This document shows positions 63,773 through 64,000 of a stretch of DNA of 64,000 nucleotides, piece after piece. Under the pieces are notes generated by a model that made no database searches, had not been told where the DNA came from, and saw nothing but the letters and a program-made list of their open reading frames with translations. How positions within the stretch are numbered: the first letter of the stretch is position 1; each line of letters begins with the position of its first letter. Origin of the DNA: Gammaproteobacteria bacterium (GTDB lineage Bacteria; Pseudomonadota; Gammaproteobacteria; SZUA-152); NCBI GenBank assembly GCA_021647705.1, contig JAKIUF010000009.1, positions 1-64,000 of the forward strand, written 5' to 3'. The position numbers and the translations under genes were made by a program.

Positions 63773-64000
63773 ATGATACCAACACTTCTCGTCATTCTGG
63801 TTTATATCGTCGGCCCTATTGCCATTTTGGTGTGGGCGGTAAAACGTTATCGACATGGTATAAAACCTGCGCCTGGCGAAGTGGTAGTGGTTATTCTTGC
63901 GGTATTTCTCATGGCGCTGTTTGCCTTCACCGCGACCTGGAATACCTCGGATGAGGATAATCAGGAAGTGGTGCAGGTCGTGCAGGAACTCACGCAACGT
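63773..64000 (+). CDS. Small membrane protein (3' end outside window)
   Basis: 76 codons from ATG 63773 to the window end without a stop. Two transmembrane helices (about 3-20 and 37-56) are followed by an acidic stretch (NTSDEDNQEVVQVVQEL). A plausible ribosome-binding site (ACAGGATATC) precedes it. No family is recognised. Confidence 0.55.
   Translation, partial: MIPTLLVILVYIVGPIAILVWAVKRYRHGIKPAPGEVVVVILAVFLMALFAFTATWNTSDEDNQEVVQVVQELTQR

Overview
The window looks like a chromosomal segment of a gammaproteobacterium. The cmk-rpsA-ihfB-lapA-lapB-pyrF order, the mtaD/mtnA/metK/ahcY/metF set and the bacterial-type proS all fit that class; no genus can be named from sequence alone. No tRNA, rRNA or CRISPR array was seen.

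Layout. (1) 1-9.4 kb, mixed accessory and housekeeping: a truncated old-yellow-enzyme relic beside its TetR regulator, a surface lipoprotein, a lytic transglycosylase-proS pair, a DUF3179 protein, a YjjJ/HipA-type kinase and a decayed antitoxin relic. (2) 9.5-11.5 kb: mtaD and a frameshifted unknown gene. (3) 11.7-20.8 kb, minus strand: a nine-gene signalling operon of response regulators, three kinases, an HDOD protein and a degenerate HD-GYP protein, with no DNA-binding or GGDEF/EAL output. One kinase has lost its phosphoacceptor-histidine helix and another carries a CxxCH haem-binding motif. (4) 20.9-28.7 kb: an antiporter pseudogene, then mtnA, cmk, rpsA, ihfB, lapA, lapB and pyrF. (5) 28.8-36.9 kb: a ComEA-like protein, wzz and manC, then metK, an SAH riboswitch, ahcY and metF, with a MntA/HepT toxin-antitoxin pair wedged between ahcY and metF. 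(6) 37-40 kb: an EPS-type MarR regulator translationally coupled to a second MntA/HepT pair, a third such pair, and a frameshifted fourth nucleotidyltransferase. (7) 40-59 kb: a Wzx/Wzy-type surface polysaccharide locus. (8) 59-63.7 kb, minus strand: a SWIM-SNF2 helicase with a companion protein.

How the genes work together. mtaD, mtnA, metK, ahcY and metF handle methylthioadenosine salvage and the SAM/SAH cycle; the SAH riboswitch should couple ahcY expression to SAH. In the polysaccharide locus, RmlA and RmlB make dTDP-4-keto-6-deoxyglucose. A half-size NDP-hexose 2,3-dehydratase, a Gfo/Idh/MocA reductase, a WecE-type 4-aminotransferase and an N-formyltransferase could turn this into a formylated 4-amino-2,4,6-trideoxyhexose. 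ManC, Gmd and Fcl supply GDP-L-fucose. A WcaJ-type enzyme starts the repeat unit on undecaprenyl phosphate; three glycosyltransferases, two FkbM methyltransferases, Wzx, Wzy and Wzz complete it.

The strongest candidates for something undescribed are the predicted 2-deoxy amino sugar branch, the sensory operon without outputs, and the nucleotidyltransferase/HEPN island between methionine-cycle and polysaccharide genes. The 42-53 kb stretch is visibly richer in A+T than its surroundings and contains a strongly decayed gmd copy, which suggests transfer and recombination at this locus.
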